Below are positions 8,255-16,033 of a stretch of DNA of 34,886 bases, piece after piece. The translations under genes were made by a program, and so were the position numbers. This DNA is from Gammaproteobacteria bacterium (lineage in GTDB: Bacteria > Pseudomonadota > Gammaproteobacteria > Steroidobacterales > Steroidobacteraceae). The stretch covers positions 1 to 34,886 of the forward strand of contig JASHPX010000326.1 of assembly GCA_030037905.1 (NCBI GenBank), given 5' to 3'. The first letter of the stretch is position 1. Every line of letters starts with the position of its first letter. The notes below the pieces were generated by a model, which worked only from the letters and a program-made list of their open reading frames with translations, was not told the DNA's origin and made no database searches.

Positions 8255-9289
8255 TCATTCGGGCGCTGTCCCGCGTGATCGGGCCGCGCGGCGTCCTGGC
8301 GCCCCGCGCTCGCCGGTAGCAGGTCCACCCGGTGCGGCCGCCTTCGGCGGCGCCGGGCAGTTCGTACCGCGAATCGCCTGCGCGGAACAACAATCGACCT
8401 GGCAGTACCCGGGCGGCACCGTGTACTCCTTCCTGAGCACGTCGCGGAATTCCGGATAGATCTCCTCCGGTCCACCCACGGCCACCTGCAGCGGAATGTG
8501 ATAGCGCGTCATCATGTAGTTCAGGTCCGGGTTCTTGCCCGGCAGGAAGCGGGCTGCGTGGTAGCCGTCCGAGAGCCCCGAGACGATCTCCGCCGGCGCG
8601 CAGTCGTTACGCGGTGCGATGTTGAAGTTCGGATCTCCATCCATGATGCGAAAGGTCCGGCCCCGGGCGTAGGGCGCGCCGAGGTAGACCGGATCGTGAA
8701 TGATGAAGTTCATGGTCAGCAGGTCGTCCTCGCGGTTGAGAAACATGCTGACGGTTTCCTGGTTGCTCTCGGGCGCGTCACCGCGCGTCATCCAGCCATC
8801 CTTCAGATCGATGATCGATACCGCCAGGGTGTCTCCCTCCCAATGACCGCTGGCGAATCCCGTCCAGGTGTGTCTGGCCATCAGCGGCGGCGGCGGGTGG
8901 CCATTGACCCAGATCGTCTCGGGCAGACGATCGGGTGTGCCACTCATGTGCCAGGCGATGACCCCACCGGTGATGGGGTCGGTGATCGGCCGGATCGCGA
9001 TCGGGAACGGTCCCTCGACGAAGTAGTTCACCAGCCAGACCTGGCACTGGCGATTGAGCTCCTGCTGCTCGTCGGAAGGGTCGGCGGTTGCTCCCATTGC
9101 GCGCCCCTCGGCGTTGAGCGGGATACCCACGTAATCGACCGGCAGCGGGCCGATGGGATTGACGAGCCGATCCGGGCTGTCGGCCGCAGCCCAGTTACCC
9201 GAAAGATCCACCTGCGCGCCCGCCGCGGCGGCATACATCAGCAGCGCCAGGCAGGCGGATCCGATGAGCGTGAATGGCGGAAATCTCAT
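8255..9289 (-). CDS. Cassette 1 protein C: secreted W-x-G-D-T-L family protein
   Basis: This has 344 residues from the ATG at 9289, preceded by AGGAG; the open frame extends further upstream but without a signal peptide. The signal peptide (TLIGSACLALLMYAAAAGA) is followed at once by the mature start QVDLSGNW. Conserved blocks shared with the copies at 20.4 and 24.2 kb are W-x-(N/D)-G-x-x-P-P, G-x-W-x-G-D-T-L, D-P-V-Y-L-x-A-P-Y, GG-x-x-x-x-YPE(F/Y) and a cysteine cluster YCQVDCC near the C-terminus. The tail after it is longer and Arg/Pro-rich compared with the other copies. No catalytic function is known to me. It is the last gene of cassette 1, 32 nt after protein B, and a periplasmic role is inferred. 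Confidence 0.8.
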   Translation of the reverse strand: MRFPPFTLIGSACLALLMYAAAAGAQVDLSGNWAAADSPDRLVNPIGPLPVDYVGIPLNAEGRAMGATADPSDEQQELNRQCQVWLVNYFVEGPFPIAIRPITDPITGGVIAWHMSGTPDRLPETIWVNGHPPPPLMARHTWTGFASGHWEGDTLAVSIIDLKDGWMTRGDAPESNQETVSMFLNREDDLLTMNFIIHDPVYLGAPYARGRTFRIMDGDPNFNIAPRNDCAPAEIVSGLSDGYHAARFLPGKNPDLNYMMTRYHIPLQVAVGGPEEIYPEFRDVLRKEYTVPPGYCQVDCCSAQAIRGTNCPAPPKAAAPGGPATGERGAPGRRAARSRGTAPE

Positions 9290-9321
9290 GCGTACGGCTC
9301 CTGCATTCTCACTGGCCTGCC

Positions 9322-10116
9322 CTACCATCTCAGCGAACACGGACTCGGGCTCCACTTCGAGCCGTCCGGCTGCTTCAGGAAGATGGAATTGAGAATGTAG
9401 GGCACCTGCAGGTACTGCGGGTCGTTCAGTGTGGTGGTATCCATCAGCCACTGAGCGCCGTCAGCCTCCGGATTGAGGACCCAGTTCTCGCTCATGTGCG
9501 TCTGCGCGCTGTAAGGCACGCCATTCTTGCGCAGCAGGCCGGGCAGCATGTCGGTCGTGCTGATCCTGAGCCAACCATATTGCGCGTGCATATTCCTGCG
9601 CTGCGCACCTCCGAATCCCGCGCCACGCAGGTAGAGCTGCCATTGCGCCACGGAGACGCCCTGCCAGCTCGGCGCCGCGGCCTTCTGGTCGGGTGTCGGC
9701 TGGAACAGCAGCAGCCGCGTCTGCATGCCCGCGTCGGTGTCCACACGCAGCGTGTTCTCATCCTGCCACGTGATGTGCAGATGCCCCGGGATGCGCATGA
9801 TGGCCGCCGCACCGTAGGCCTCGCATTGCTTGCCAGCCGCCTCGTCGGCCGCCGCGTTCCAGGCATCGGCGAATTCCCTGCCCTTCAGGCTGATGGGGAT
9901 GTCCAGGTACTGGCCTCGCTGCGGCAGGGTCATGCGGAAAATCCAGTCCTGCGTCACGATCGAGGTCCAGTAGCCGGTCAGATCGAACGGCGCCGCCTGC
10001 TCGGCGGTCGCCGGTGGGCCCGCCGGCTGCCCGCCGACCCTGCCCTGCGCCCACAGCGGTGTCGACCCCAGCAGCAGCGCCGCCCCCATCAAGCAAGCTG
10101 TCATCGACCTGTTCAC
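9322..10116 (-). CDS. Cassette 1 protein B: secreted protein of unknown function
   Basis: This has 264 residues from a GTG start with AGGGA upstream; an ATG four codons later is an alternative. A signal peptide ends at LWAQ. Blocks conserved in the three B copies are FDLTGYW, SIVTQ-x-W, GKQCEAYGAAAIMR, H-I-x-WQ, TD-x-GMQTRLL, WQG-x-SVA-x-W, LPGLLRKNGVPYS, DP-x-YLQ-x-PY and a C-terminal PCSL. The WQGxSVAxW and DPxYLxxPY blocks echo motifs in protein C and in the right-edge gene, so B looks like a distant relative of the same scaffold. Two conserved cysteines (in KQCEA and PCSL) may pair. It begins 4 nt after the MBL gene stop, so translational coupling is likely. Function unknown. Confidence 0.8.
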   Translation of the reverse strand: MNRSMTACLMGAALLLGSTPLWAQGRVGGQPAGPPATAEQAAPFDLTGYWTSIVTQDWIFRMTLPQRGQYLDIPISLKGREFADAWNAAADEAAGKQCEAYGAAAIMRIPGHLHITWQDENTLRVDTDAGMQTRLLLFQPTPDQKAAAPSWQGVSVAQWQLYLRGAGFGGAQRRNMHAQYGWLRISTTDMLPGLLRKNGVPYSAQTHMSENWVLNPEADGAQWLMDTTTLNDPQYLQVPYILNSIFLKQPDGSKWSPSPCSLRW

Positions 10117-10120
10117 TGCG

Positions 10121-11167
10121 TCATCCCTTCCTGCCGTACCTGCGTGCCTGCCGTTCAGCCTGCAAACTCCTGTACACGGCGTCTACGAAATCGCGAGTAG
10201 TCCAGCTGCCGCTGTCCGAGCCGTAGCGGGTGTTGTAGCCCGCCGTGGGGTTGGCCGCTTCCACCTGCGCGAGGCTGCGCCCCTGGCCGATCAGGTACTG
10301 CACCCGCTTCTCGACCGCATCGAGCATGTCCCGGAAGGTCAGAAGGTCTGCCTGATCACACACGACGCCGCGCATTGGAATCACCAGTGTGCCCGCCGAA
10401 TTCGACACCACCGGCTCGGTGTAGACCACCAGGTTGTTCATCACCTGATTCACGGCATCGATCTCGCCCTGGATGCTTCCGCCGTGCTGCAGATCGATCA
10501 CCGGGAAGTGCGTGTCGTCGAAGATTGCTCCGGTCACCACCACGTCCGAGCGCCGGAACATCACCACGCTGTCCCCGTCGGAGTGCGCCGGGGGCATGCG
10601 GACTACCTCGACGGCCTGGCCGTTGAGCCGGAAGTTGTATTGGGGCCGGGTGAAGGTCTCGCTCGGCAGAAGCTCCGATACGACGCCTTGGGTGGCCGAC
10701 AGCTCGGTCAGTACGTTCTGGCGCCCGACGATCGCGGCGCGCCTCTGGTCGAGGGGAACCTCATCGATGTTGTTATTGTGCTGTAGCAAGGGCGCCCAGC
10801 CCACCAGCAGTGTCTTGCCGGCATCCGATAGCGCGCCGCTGCCGCCGACCAGCTCCAGATCCGCATTGGTCTGGATTACGTAGCGGATCGGCTCCTTGGA
10901 GAGCTCTTGAATCGTAGCCAGGACCGCCGCCGCGGCGCTCGCCGGCCCGCTATCCACCACGACGGCGCCTTCCGGCCCGGTCTCCACCGCGATGTTCAGG
11001 CCGTCGACCGTCAGCATGTAGACGTCCGGCCGCACCTGCAGAACGCCCACGTCCGGCGATGACTCTGCCGGTGGCTCGGCCGCCAGTGCCGGCACCGCGC
11101 AGCCCATGGCCAACACGGTAACTCCCGCCAGAGTCAACCACGGCCTTTGGTTGTCGTTCACGCGCAT
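10121..11167 (-). CDS. Cassette 1 exported MBL-fold protein lacking the HxHxDH zinc motif
   Basis: This has 348 residues from the ATG at 11167, with GGGG just upstream; a TTG at 11188 is the alternative. A signal peptide (LAGVTVLAMGCAVPALA) indicates export. The metallo-beta-lactamase fold is supported by NIAVETGPEGAVVVDSGP, PIRYVIQT, PPAHSDGDSVVMF and FPVIDLQHGGSI. The zinc motif that normally follows VI-x-T is changed: N101, D103, E105 and L106 replace H, H, D and H. Ala214 replaces the bridging Asp and Arg266 the last His (IPMRG). Only His195 remains. Hydrolase activity of the usual di-zinc type is therefore unlikely, and a binding or structural role is inferred. It heads a three-gene unit with B and C. 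Confidence 0.82.
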   Translation of the reverse strand: MRVNDNQRPWLTLAGVTVLAMGCAVPALAAEPPAESSPDVGVLQVRPDVYMLTVDGLNIAVETGPEGAVVVDSGPASAAAAVLATIQELSKEPIRYVIQTNADLELVGGSGALSDAGKTLLVGWAPLLQHNNNIDEVPLDQRRAAIVGRQNVLTELSATQGVVSELLPSETFTRPQYNFRLNGQAVEVVRMPPAHSDGDSVVMFRRSDVVVTGAIFDDTHFPVIDLQHGGSIQGEIDAVNQVMNNLVVYTEPVVSNSAGTLVIPMRGVVCDQADLLTFRDMLDAVEKRVQYLIGQGRSLAQVEAANPTAGYNTRYGSDSGSWTTRDFVDAVYRSLQAERQARRYGRKG

Positions 11168-11244
11168 CCCCCGATGTGTCTGCCCCAACCTGCGCGGGTT
11201 ATCTCAGTCGCGAGCAGCCGCCGGGTCGCCTGTGCTTCAGGCAT

Positions 11245-11258
11245 CCGCTTCGAAGCGG
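11245..11258. promoter_or_regulatory. 14-bp perfect palindrome upstream of cassette 1
   Basis: CCGCTTCGAAGCGG is perfectly self-complementary and lies about 80 nt before the MBL start, in the 151-bp gap after the hydroxylase gene. It could be an operator or a small hairpin; no partner regulator is evident. Confidence 0.25.
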
Positions 11259-11318
11259 TGGCGGCGCGAAAGCATGCGAGAGCTTATCACATCCACCGTT
11301 GGCTGCTTCCGGCCCCGC

Positions 11319-12476
11319 TCAACTGACGCGACCGGACGTGACTGGCACTGCAACGCCGCCAGTGGGACGTCCTCGCAGGACCTGCACGGCGCCGATGAAG
11401 GGACCAACGACAAAACCCCAAAGAGTCTTGTGCGGGTTGTTCTCGCCCAGCTCCTGCATCGAAGCCCCCCAGACGATATCCTCGGCGGGCTTGGGCCAAT
11501 AGAGCGTGTGGAACAGGTAGTCCCACAGCACCAGGCCGCCGGTAATCCCCAGATTCTTGTTCATGTGCTCCAGCCGGGCACCATGATGCACGTGGTGCAT
11601 ATAGGGGGCATAGAAAATGTGGCTCACTGTCTTACCGAACGAAATACGCAGGTGCGAGTGCTCGAACCACTGCAGCATGTCGATTACCGCGTTGAAGCCG
11701 GCTATGAAGGAGAGCGCGACGATGCTTACCTTCATACCCAGCAGATAAATCAGGCTGCCGCCGATGAGACCGCCGCCGAAGCCGGTGTATGTATTGCGGA
11801 TGAACATATCCACCGGATGGGTTCTTATGAAGAACGGATGCAGCACCTCGACCGAATGATGTCCCTTGTGGAACTCCCAGAAGAACGGGACCATGTGTCC
11901 CTGCCAGTGCCACATGTAATGCCCGAAGTCACGCGCCAGCATGACGATGATGACTTGCAGGACGATCGCGAACATTCCAGCGGGTATATCCAGAGGAGAA
12001 TGTCCGAGGTGGTGCAGCAGCCAGGTTGCGACGACACTCACCCCGATTGTTTGGCCCAGCAGGCCGTAGAAGCCGATCACCGTCGAGAAGGGCCAGTACA
12101 TCGCGTCCACCACGACCGACCGGTGAGTGTAGAAGGACTTGGGCAGGAGATACTTTAGTCCCTCCCACAGCGAGAACTTCTTACCAGGCGCGCGACCGCC
12201 GAGCAGTGCGTACGAATATCGCTGTTGCTTCACTCTCTCCGATATGACCATCAGCGCGTATATCACCAATCCCATCGCCAGGAACCACAGATACGACCCG
12301 ACGATACGTTCGATATTGTGGAGATAGGTGACCGGGAGCGCCTGTATCGAACCATGAGGCACGGGAACGCGCGGCCGCAGGAAGGGTGGCAGGAGGAAGG
12401 TATATGTGGCGTGAAGAACAGCATGCACCTTGGGCTGTGCCGCTATCCCGAGCACCCAGCTACCGATCGCGTTCAT
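11319..12476 (-). CDS. Membrane di-iron hydroxylase, sterol desaturase/fatty acid hydroxylase family
   Basis: This 385-residue integral membrane protein carries the eight-histidine di-iron signature of the fatty acid hydroxylase superfamily. The boxes are H186-x3-H190-x3-H194 (HYMWHWQGH), H203-x2-H206-H207 (FHKGHH), H273-x-H275 and H294-H295-x-H297-H298 (MHHVHH). Hydrophobic helices flank the boxes. The family uses O2 to hydroxylate or desaturate sterols, carotenoids or fatty acyl chains at the membrane. The start is the ATG at 12476 with GGAG upstream. It lies 151 bp upstream of cassette 1 on the same strand, so joint transcription is possible but not shown. The exact substrate cannot be deduced. 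Confidence 0.88.
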   Translation of the reverse strand: MNAIGSWVLGIAAQPKVHAVLHATYTFLLPPFLRPRVPVPHGSIQALPVTYLHNIERIVGSYLWFLAMGLVIYALMVISERVKQQRYSYALLGGRAPGKKFSLWEGLKYLLPKSFYTHRSVVVDAMYWPFSTVIGFYGLLGQTIGVSVVATWLLHHLGHSPLDIPAGMFAIVLQVIIVMLARDFGHYMWHWQGHMVPFFWEFHKGHHSVEVLHPFFIRTHPVDMFIRNTYTGFGGGLIGGSLIYLLGMKVSIVALSFIAGFNAVIDMLQWFEHSHLRISFGKTVSHIFYAPYMHHVHHGARLEHMNKNLGITGGLVLWDYLFHTLYWPKPAEDIVWGASMQELGENNPHKTLWGFVVGPFIGAVQVLRGRPTGGVAVPVTSGRVS

Positions 12477-12604
12477 GAGCGCCGCTCCGCTATGTTATGG
12501 ATTTGACTGACTGAAACTCCAAAACCTGAACGGTAAGTCGATGTCAGGTCTTCCGCATGGCCGGGTAGTGTCTCAGTTTGGATTTCTGCAGACCAGTCCT
12601 CGTC

Positions 12605-12763
12605 TCATACCCCTTCTACGATGAACACCCGATAATCGGCAGCGAGGAAACGATGCCTGACGGCGTCATGATAGGCGATGCTGTGGTAATGATCCTTGGC
12701 GGCCTGCCGGCATTGCTGCATTGCACGCCAAGCAGATAGGGCCCCCGGATTGGCGGTAAAACC
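12605..12763 (-). pseudogene. DUF1330-like C-terminal fragment
   Basis: A 52-codon open stretch on the - strand ends in a proper stop at 12605-12607. It reads AAKDHYHSIAYHDAVRHRF then LAADYRVFIVEGV. This matches the usual end of small DUF1330 proteins, in which a FYxSxxYxxAxxxR block precedes a terminal (I/V)VEG. A full domain is roughly 95 residues. Here a stop precedes the fragment, and no ribosome site or start fits except an internal ATG at 12721, so I read it as a decayed remnant. The assignment is by eye. Confidence 0.42.
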
Positions 12764-12946
12764 TTACCGTTTCAGCTATCAGGCGTCGATCTCCCGAATG
12801 ATCCGATTCGGCAGCTGTTTGCTCGAAATGTGCAGGACGAAGGCGGGCGGCAGCGCTAGGGTCGCGCCAGGGTGCTCTGCCGCTGCCGGGAAACCTGGAT
12901 CAGCGGTGGATTAGCGCAGGCTGATTGAGGAGGCCCCCCGGCGATT
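12764..12946. other. Gene-free stretch before the HpaB-type gene
   Basis: With the DUF1330-like fragment, this completes a gap of about 485 bp. Short open stretches occur on both strands, including about 42 codons on the - strand ending KQLPNRIIREIDA, but I recognise none of them. It presumably contains the promoter of the + strand operon; no convincing -35/-10 pair was seen. Confidence 0.5.
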
Positions 12947-12953
12947 AAAGGAG
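12947..12953 (+). promoter_or_regulatory. Ribosome binding site deciding the start of the HpaB-type gene
   Basis: AAAGGAG ends only 2 nt before the ATG at 12956 but 8 nt before the in-frame ATG at 12962, so the latter is the better start. Confidence 0.7.
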
Positions 12954-12961
12954 CAATGGTA

Positions 12962-14536
12962 ATGTCCGGAAAACAGACCACGGAACTCGAGAGCGCGGCT
13001 CGCAGCCGGCCGTTCACCTCCAAGGAGTTTCTCGAGAGCCTGCGTGACGGCCGCGAAATCTGGATCTATGGCGAGCGCGTGAAGGACGTCACCACGCATC
13101 CGGCCTTCCGCAATACGGTGCGCATGCTGGCGCGGCTCTACGACGCTCTGCACGACGAGCGCAAGAGCATCCTGTGCTGCGATACGGATACCGGCAACGG
13201 CGGCTACACGCACAAGTTCTTCAAAGCCTCGCACAACGCCGAAGAGATGGTCGGGGCACGCGACGCGATCGCCGAATGGGCGCGCGTGACCTACGGCTGG
13301 ATGGGGCGCAGCCCCGATTACAAAGCGGCGTTTCTGGCCACGCTCGGCGCCAACTCCGATTTCTATACTCCCTATCACGAGAATGCGCGGCGCTGGTACA
13401 GGAAGGTGCAGGAAGAGGTGACCTTCGTCAACCATGCCATCGTCAATCCGCCGGTGGACCGCAACAAGGAGCTGTCCGAAGTGCGTGACGTGTACATGCA
13501 CGTCGAGAAGGAAACCGACGCCGGGCTGATCGTCAGCGGAGCGAAGGTGGTGGCCACCACCTCGACTCTCACGCACTACAACTTCATCGCCAACAACGGC
13601 GCGCTGCCGATCAAGACCAAGGACTTCGCCTTCGTCTGCATCGTGCCCACCAATGCGCAAGGGGTGAAGCTCTTCTGTCGCCCTTCCTACGAGATGACCG
13701 CGGCGGTGATGGGCAGTCCGTTCGATTACCCGCTCTCGAGCCGCCTGGACGAGAACGATTCGATCATCGTATTCGACAAGGTCTTCGTGTCGTGGGAGAA
13801 CGTGTTCGCCTACGCCGATATCGACAAGGTCAATAATTTCTTCCCGCGATCGGGCTTTCTGCCGCGCTTCATGTTTCACGGTTGCGTGCGCCTGGCGGTA
13901 AAGCTCGATTTCATCGCCGGGCTGCTGCTCAAGGGCGTGGACGCCACCGGCTCGAAGGAATTTCGCGGCGTACAGGCACAGGTGGGCGAGGTGCTGGCGT
14001 GGCGTAATCTCTTCTGGGCGCTGACCGACGCCATGGCTCGCACCACCACGCCCTGGACGCCCGGCCATGTGCTGCCGAATCTGGACTACGGGCTGGCGTA
14101 CCGGGTGATGGCCAGCACGGCCTATCCGCGCCTGAAGGAGATCATCGAGAACGTGATGGCCAGCGCGCTCATCTACCTGCCATCGCATGCCAATGATTTC
14201 AAGAACGAGGCGACGCGGAAAATCCTCGACCAATACGTGCGCGGCTCCAACGGCTACTCGGCGCTCGATCGCGTGAAGCTGATGAAGCTCATGTGGGACG
14301 CCATCGGCACGGAATTCGGCGGGCGCCACGAGCTCTACGAGCGCAACTACTTCGGCAACCACGAGAGCATCCGTTTCGAGACGCTGATGGCAGCGGAAAT
14401 GATGGGGAAGGCTGCGAAGTACAAAGGCTTCGCGGAACAGTGCATGTCCGAGTACGATCTGGATGGCTGGACGGTGCCCGATCTGATCAATCCCGATGAC
14501 ATCAGCGTGGTGGCGAAGAAGGGAAGCCGGCAGTAG
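12962..14536 (+). CDS. HpaB/PvcC-type FAD-dependent aromatic monooxygenase
   Basis: This 524-residue protein of the 4-hydroxyphenylacetate 3-hydroxylase large-subunit family uses reduced FAD and O2 to hydroxylate phenolic rings ortho to an existing hydroxyl. Family marks are [17 protein letters not shown] near the N-terminus, the central beta-domain block [21 protein letters not shown], and the helical C-terminal region with [20 protein letters not shown]. Length is normal for the family. The ribosome site favours ATG 12962 over 12956. No flavin reductase partner (HpaC type) lies in the window, so one must be supplied from elsewhere. PvcC-like tyrosine-derived substrates are as plausible as 4-hydroxyphenylacetate. 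It heads an operon with metF and a GNAT gene. Confidence 0.85.
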   Translation: MSGKQTTELESAARSRPFTSKEFLESLRDGREIWIYGERVKDVTTHPAFRNTVRMLARLYDALHDERKSILCCDTDTGNGGYTHKFFKASHNAEEMVGARDAIAEWARVTYGWMGRSPDYKAAFLATLGANSDFYTPYHENARRWYRKVQEEVTFVNHAIVNPPVDRNKELSEVRDVYMHVEKETDAGLIVSGAKVVATTSTLTHYNFIANNGALPIKTKDFAFVCIVPTNAQGVKLFCRPSYEMTAAVMGSPFDYPLSSRLDENDSIIVFDKVFVSWENVFAYADIDKVNNFFPRSGFLPRFMFHGCVRLAVKLDFIAGLLLKGVDATGSKEFRGVQAQVGEVLAWRNLFWALTDAMARTTTPWTPGHVLPNLDYGLAYRVMASTAYPRLKEIIENVMASALIYLPSHANDFKNEATRKILDQYVRGSNGYSALDRVKLMKLMWDAIGTEFGGRHELYERNYFGNHESIRFETLMAAEMMGKAAKYKGFAEQCMSEYDLDGWTVPDLINPDDISVVAKKGSRQ

Positions 14537-14613
14537 TCGCAACGACAGCGACACCGGCACTAGACCCGTACTCGACGCAGCCACGCACGCCTCAAACTGG
14601 CGAGGAGCCATAC

Positions 14614-15513
14614 ATGGCCGGATCTCTGCAGCGGCGGCTTGCCGCGGGCGAATTCGCGATCACCAGCGAGATCACCCCACCGGTGTCCGCCGATCCCGAG
14701 GCGCTGCTGGAAAAGGCGCGAGCGCTTGCGGGCCTTGCCGACGCAATCAACGTCACCGATGGCGCAGGCGCGCGCTCGCACCTCGATAGCCTGACCGCCG
14801 CCGGACTCATGGTACGCGCAGGCATCGAGCCGGTGCTGCAGGTCACCTGCCGCGACCGCAACCGCATCGCGCTGCAGAGCCTGCTGATCGGAGCGGCGGC
14901 TCAGGGGGTCCACAACATTCTGGCGCTGCACGGCGATGATCCGAGCGCCGGCGACCAGCCGGACGCCAAGCCGGTGTTCGACCTGAGCTCGCAGGCGCTG
15001 CTGACTACCGCGCGGGACATGACGCGGCGGGGCGAGCTGCCCACGGGCCGCGCGATCGGCGGCAACCTCGAGCTCTTTCTCGGTGCCGCGGATATGCCGC
15101 TGGACCCCGCCCCCGAGTGGCAGCCCACGAGCCTGCTGCGCAAGATCGAAGCCGGCGCACAGTTCGTGCAGACGCAGTTCTGCCTGGACCCGGCACTGAT
15201 GCAGCGTTATCTCGCGCGCCTGGAGCAGCAGGGCATTCTGCCGGGCCTGTACGTGCTGGTGGGACTCGCTCCACTCGCCAGCGCGCGATCGGCGCGCTGG
15301 ATCCGCGACAAGCTGCGCGGATCGATCATTCCCGAGCCGCTGATCGAACGGCTGGAAGCCGCGGGCGATCCGAAGCTCGAAGGCCAGCGCATCTGCGTGG
15401 AGCTGATGCAGCAGATGCGGCGGGTGCGCGGCGTCGCCGGCGTGCACCTGATGGCGCCGCTGAACGAAGCGGCACTACCGGCAGTGATCCGGGAATTTCG
15501 CGCGGCGGGTTGA
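14614..15513 (+). CDS. metF: Methylenetetrahydrofolate reductase family protein
   Basis: This 299-residue flavoprotein of the MetF family reduces 5,10-methylene-tetrahydrofolate to 5-methyl-tetrahydrofolate. Recognisable blocks are the N-terminal TSEITPP with the catalytic-type Glu19, VTDGAGARSHLDSL, NILALHGDDP (a variant of the family's ALRGDPP) and FVQTQFCLDPALMQRY. It is a compact single domain like bacterial MetF, with a GAGGAG ribosome site before the ATG. It lies 77 nt after the HpaB-type gene and 32 nt before the GNAT gene on the same strand. Linkage to an aromatic hydroxylase instead of methionine genes suggests a role in one-carbon turnover during aromatic O-demethylation. That is inference; no demethylase is present here. 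Confidence 0.87.
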   Translation: MAGSLQRRLAAGEFAITSEITPPVSADPEALLEKARALAGLADAINVTDGAGARSHLDSLTAAGLMVRAGIEPVLQVTCRDRNRIALQSLLIGAAAQGVHNILALHGDDPSAGDQPDAKPVFDLSSQALLTTARDMTRRGELPTGRAIGGNLELFLGAADMPLDPAPEWQPTSLLRKIEAGAQFVQTQFCLDPALMQRYLARLEQQGILPGLYVLVGLAPLASARSARWIRDKLRGSIIPEPLIERLEAAGDPKLEGQRICVELMQQMRRVRGVAGVHLMAPLNEAALPAVIREFRAAG

Positions 15514-15545
15514 GCGTCCCTTTGCCGTTGCCGTTCGACACAGCC

Positions 15546-15965
15546 ATGACCGATCTGCGCATATCGACCGATCCTGCCGAGCTCGACATCGAAATGATTC
15601 ACCGTTTCCTGGCCGAGGAATCCTATTGGGCCAGAGGCATGCCGAAATCCGTGCTCGAGCGGGGCATCGCGCATTCGCTGTGCTTTGCCGGGTTTGTCGC
15701 CGATGCGCAGGTGGCGTTCGCGCGTGTGGTTACCGACCGTGCGACCTTCGCGCATCTCAAGGATGTGTTTGTCCTGCAACCCTTCCGCGGGCGCGGCTAT
15801 GGCGCGGCGCTCCTCGCAGCCATCATGTCGCATCCGCAGCTGCAAGCCGTCACCATGACACTTGCAACCGATGACGCCCATGAGCTCTACAGGCGCTTCG
15901 GATTCGGGCCTCATCCCCACCCTGAACGGCAGATGGTCCGTTTCGGCAGCTTCCTCGGTCTTTGA
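15546..15965 (+). CDS. GNAT family N-acetyltransferase
   Basis: This 139-residue protein has the GNAT acetyl-CoA fold. The pyrophosphate-binding loop is visible as QPFRGRGYGAALLAAI and the C-terminal motif as ELYRRFGFGPHPHPERQMVR. The N-terminal pattern (IEMIHRFLAEESYWARGMP) is common in small stand-alone GNATs of proteobacteria. The ATG at 15546 was chosen because the conserved domain begins immediately after it; the same frame stays open further upstream inside metF, but that part has no domain. It is the third gene of the HpaB-metF operon and converges on the SNF2 gene. The acetyl acceptor is unknown. Confidence 0.85.
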   Translation: MTDLRISTDPAELDIEMIHRFLAEESYWARGMPKSVLERGIAHSLCFAGFVADAQVAFARVVTDRATFAHLKDVFVLQPFRGRGYGAALLAAIMSHPQLQAVTMTLATDDAHELYRRFGFGPHPHPERQMVRFGSFLGL

Positions 15966-16033
15966 GGCACTACGCCTGCGCGAATCGAATTCGATCGGAA
16001 ACGCATGCCCCGCGGTGACCCTCGGCTCACCCG

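Noticed and set aside
12764-12900. Small ORF on the - strand ending KQLPNRIIREIDA
   Set aside because: It is too short, with no start or ribosome site and no family I recognise.
12911-14611. Long - strand ORF (566 codons) opposite the HpaB-type gene
   Set aside because: It is the antisense shadow of a strongly conserved enzyme; its translation is His/Arg/Val-rich without domains, as expected in GC-rich DNA.
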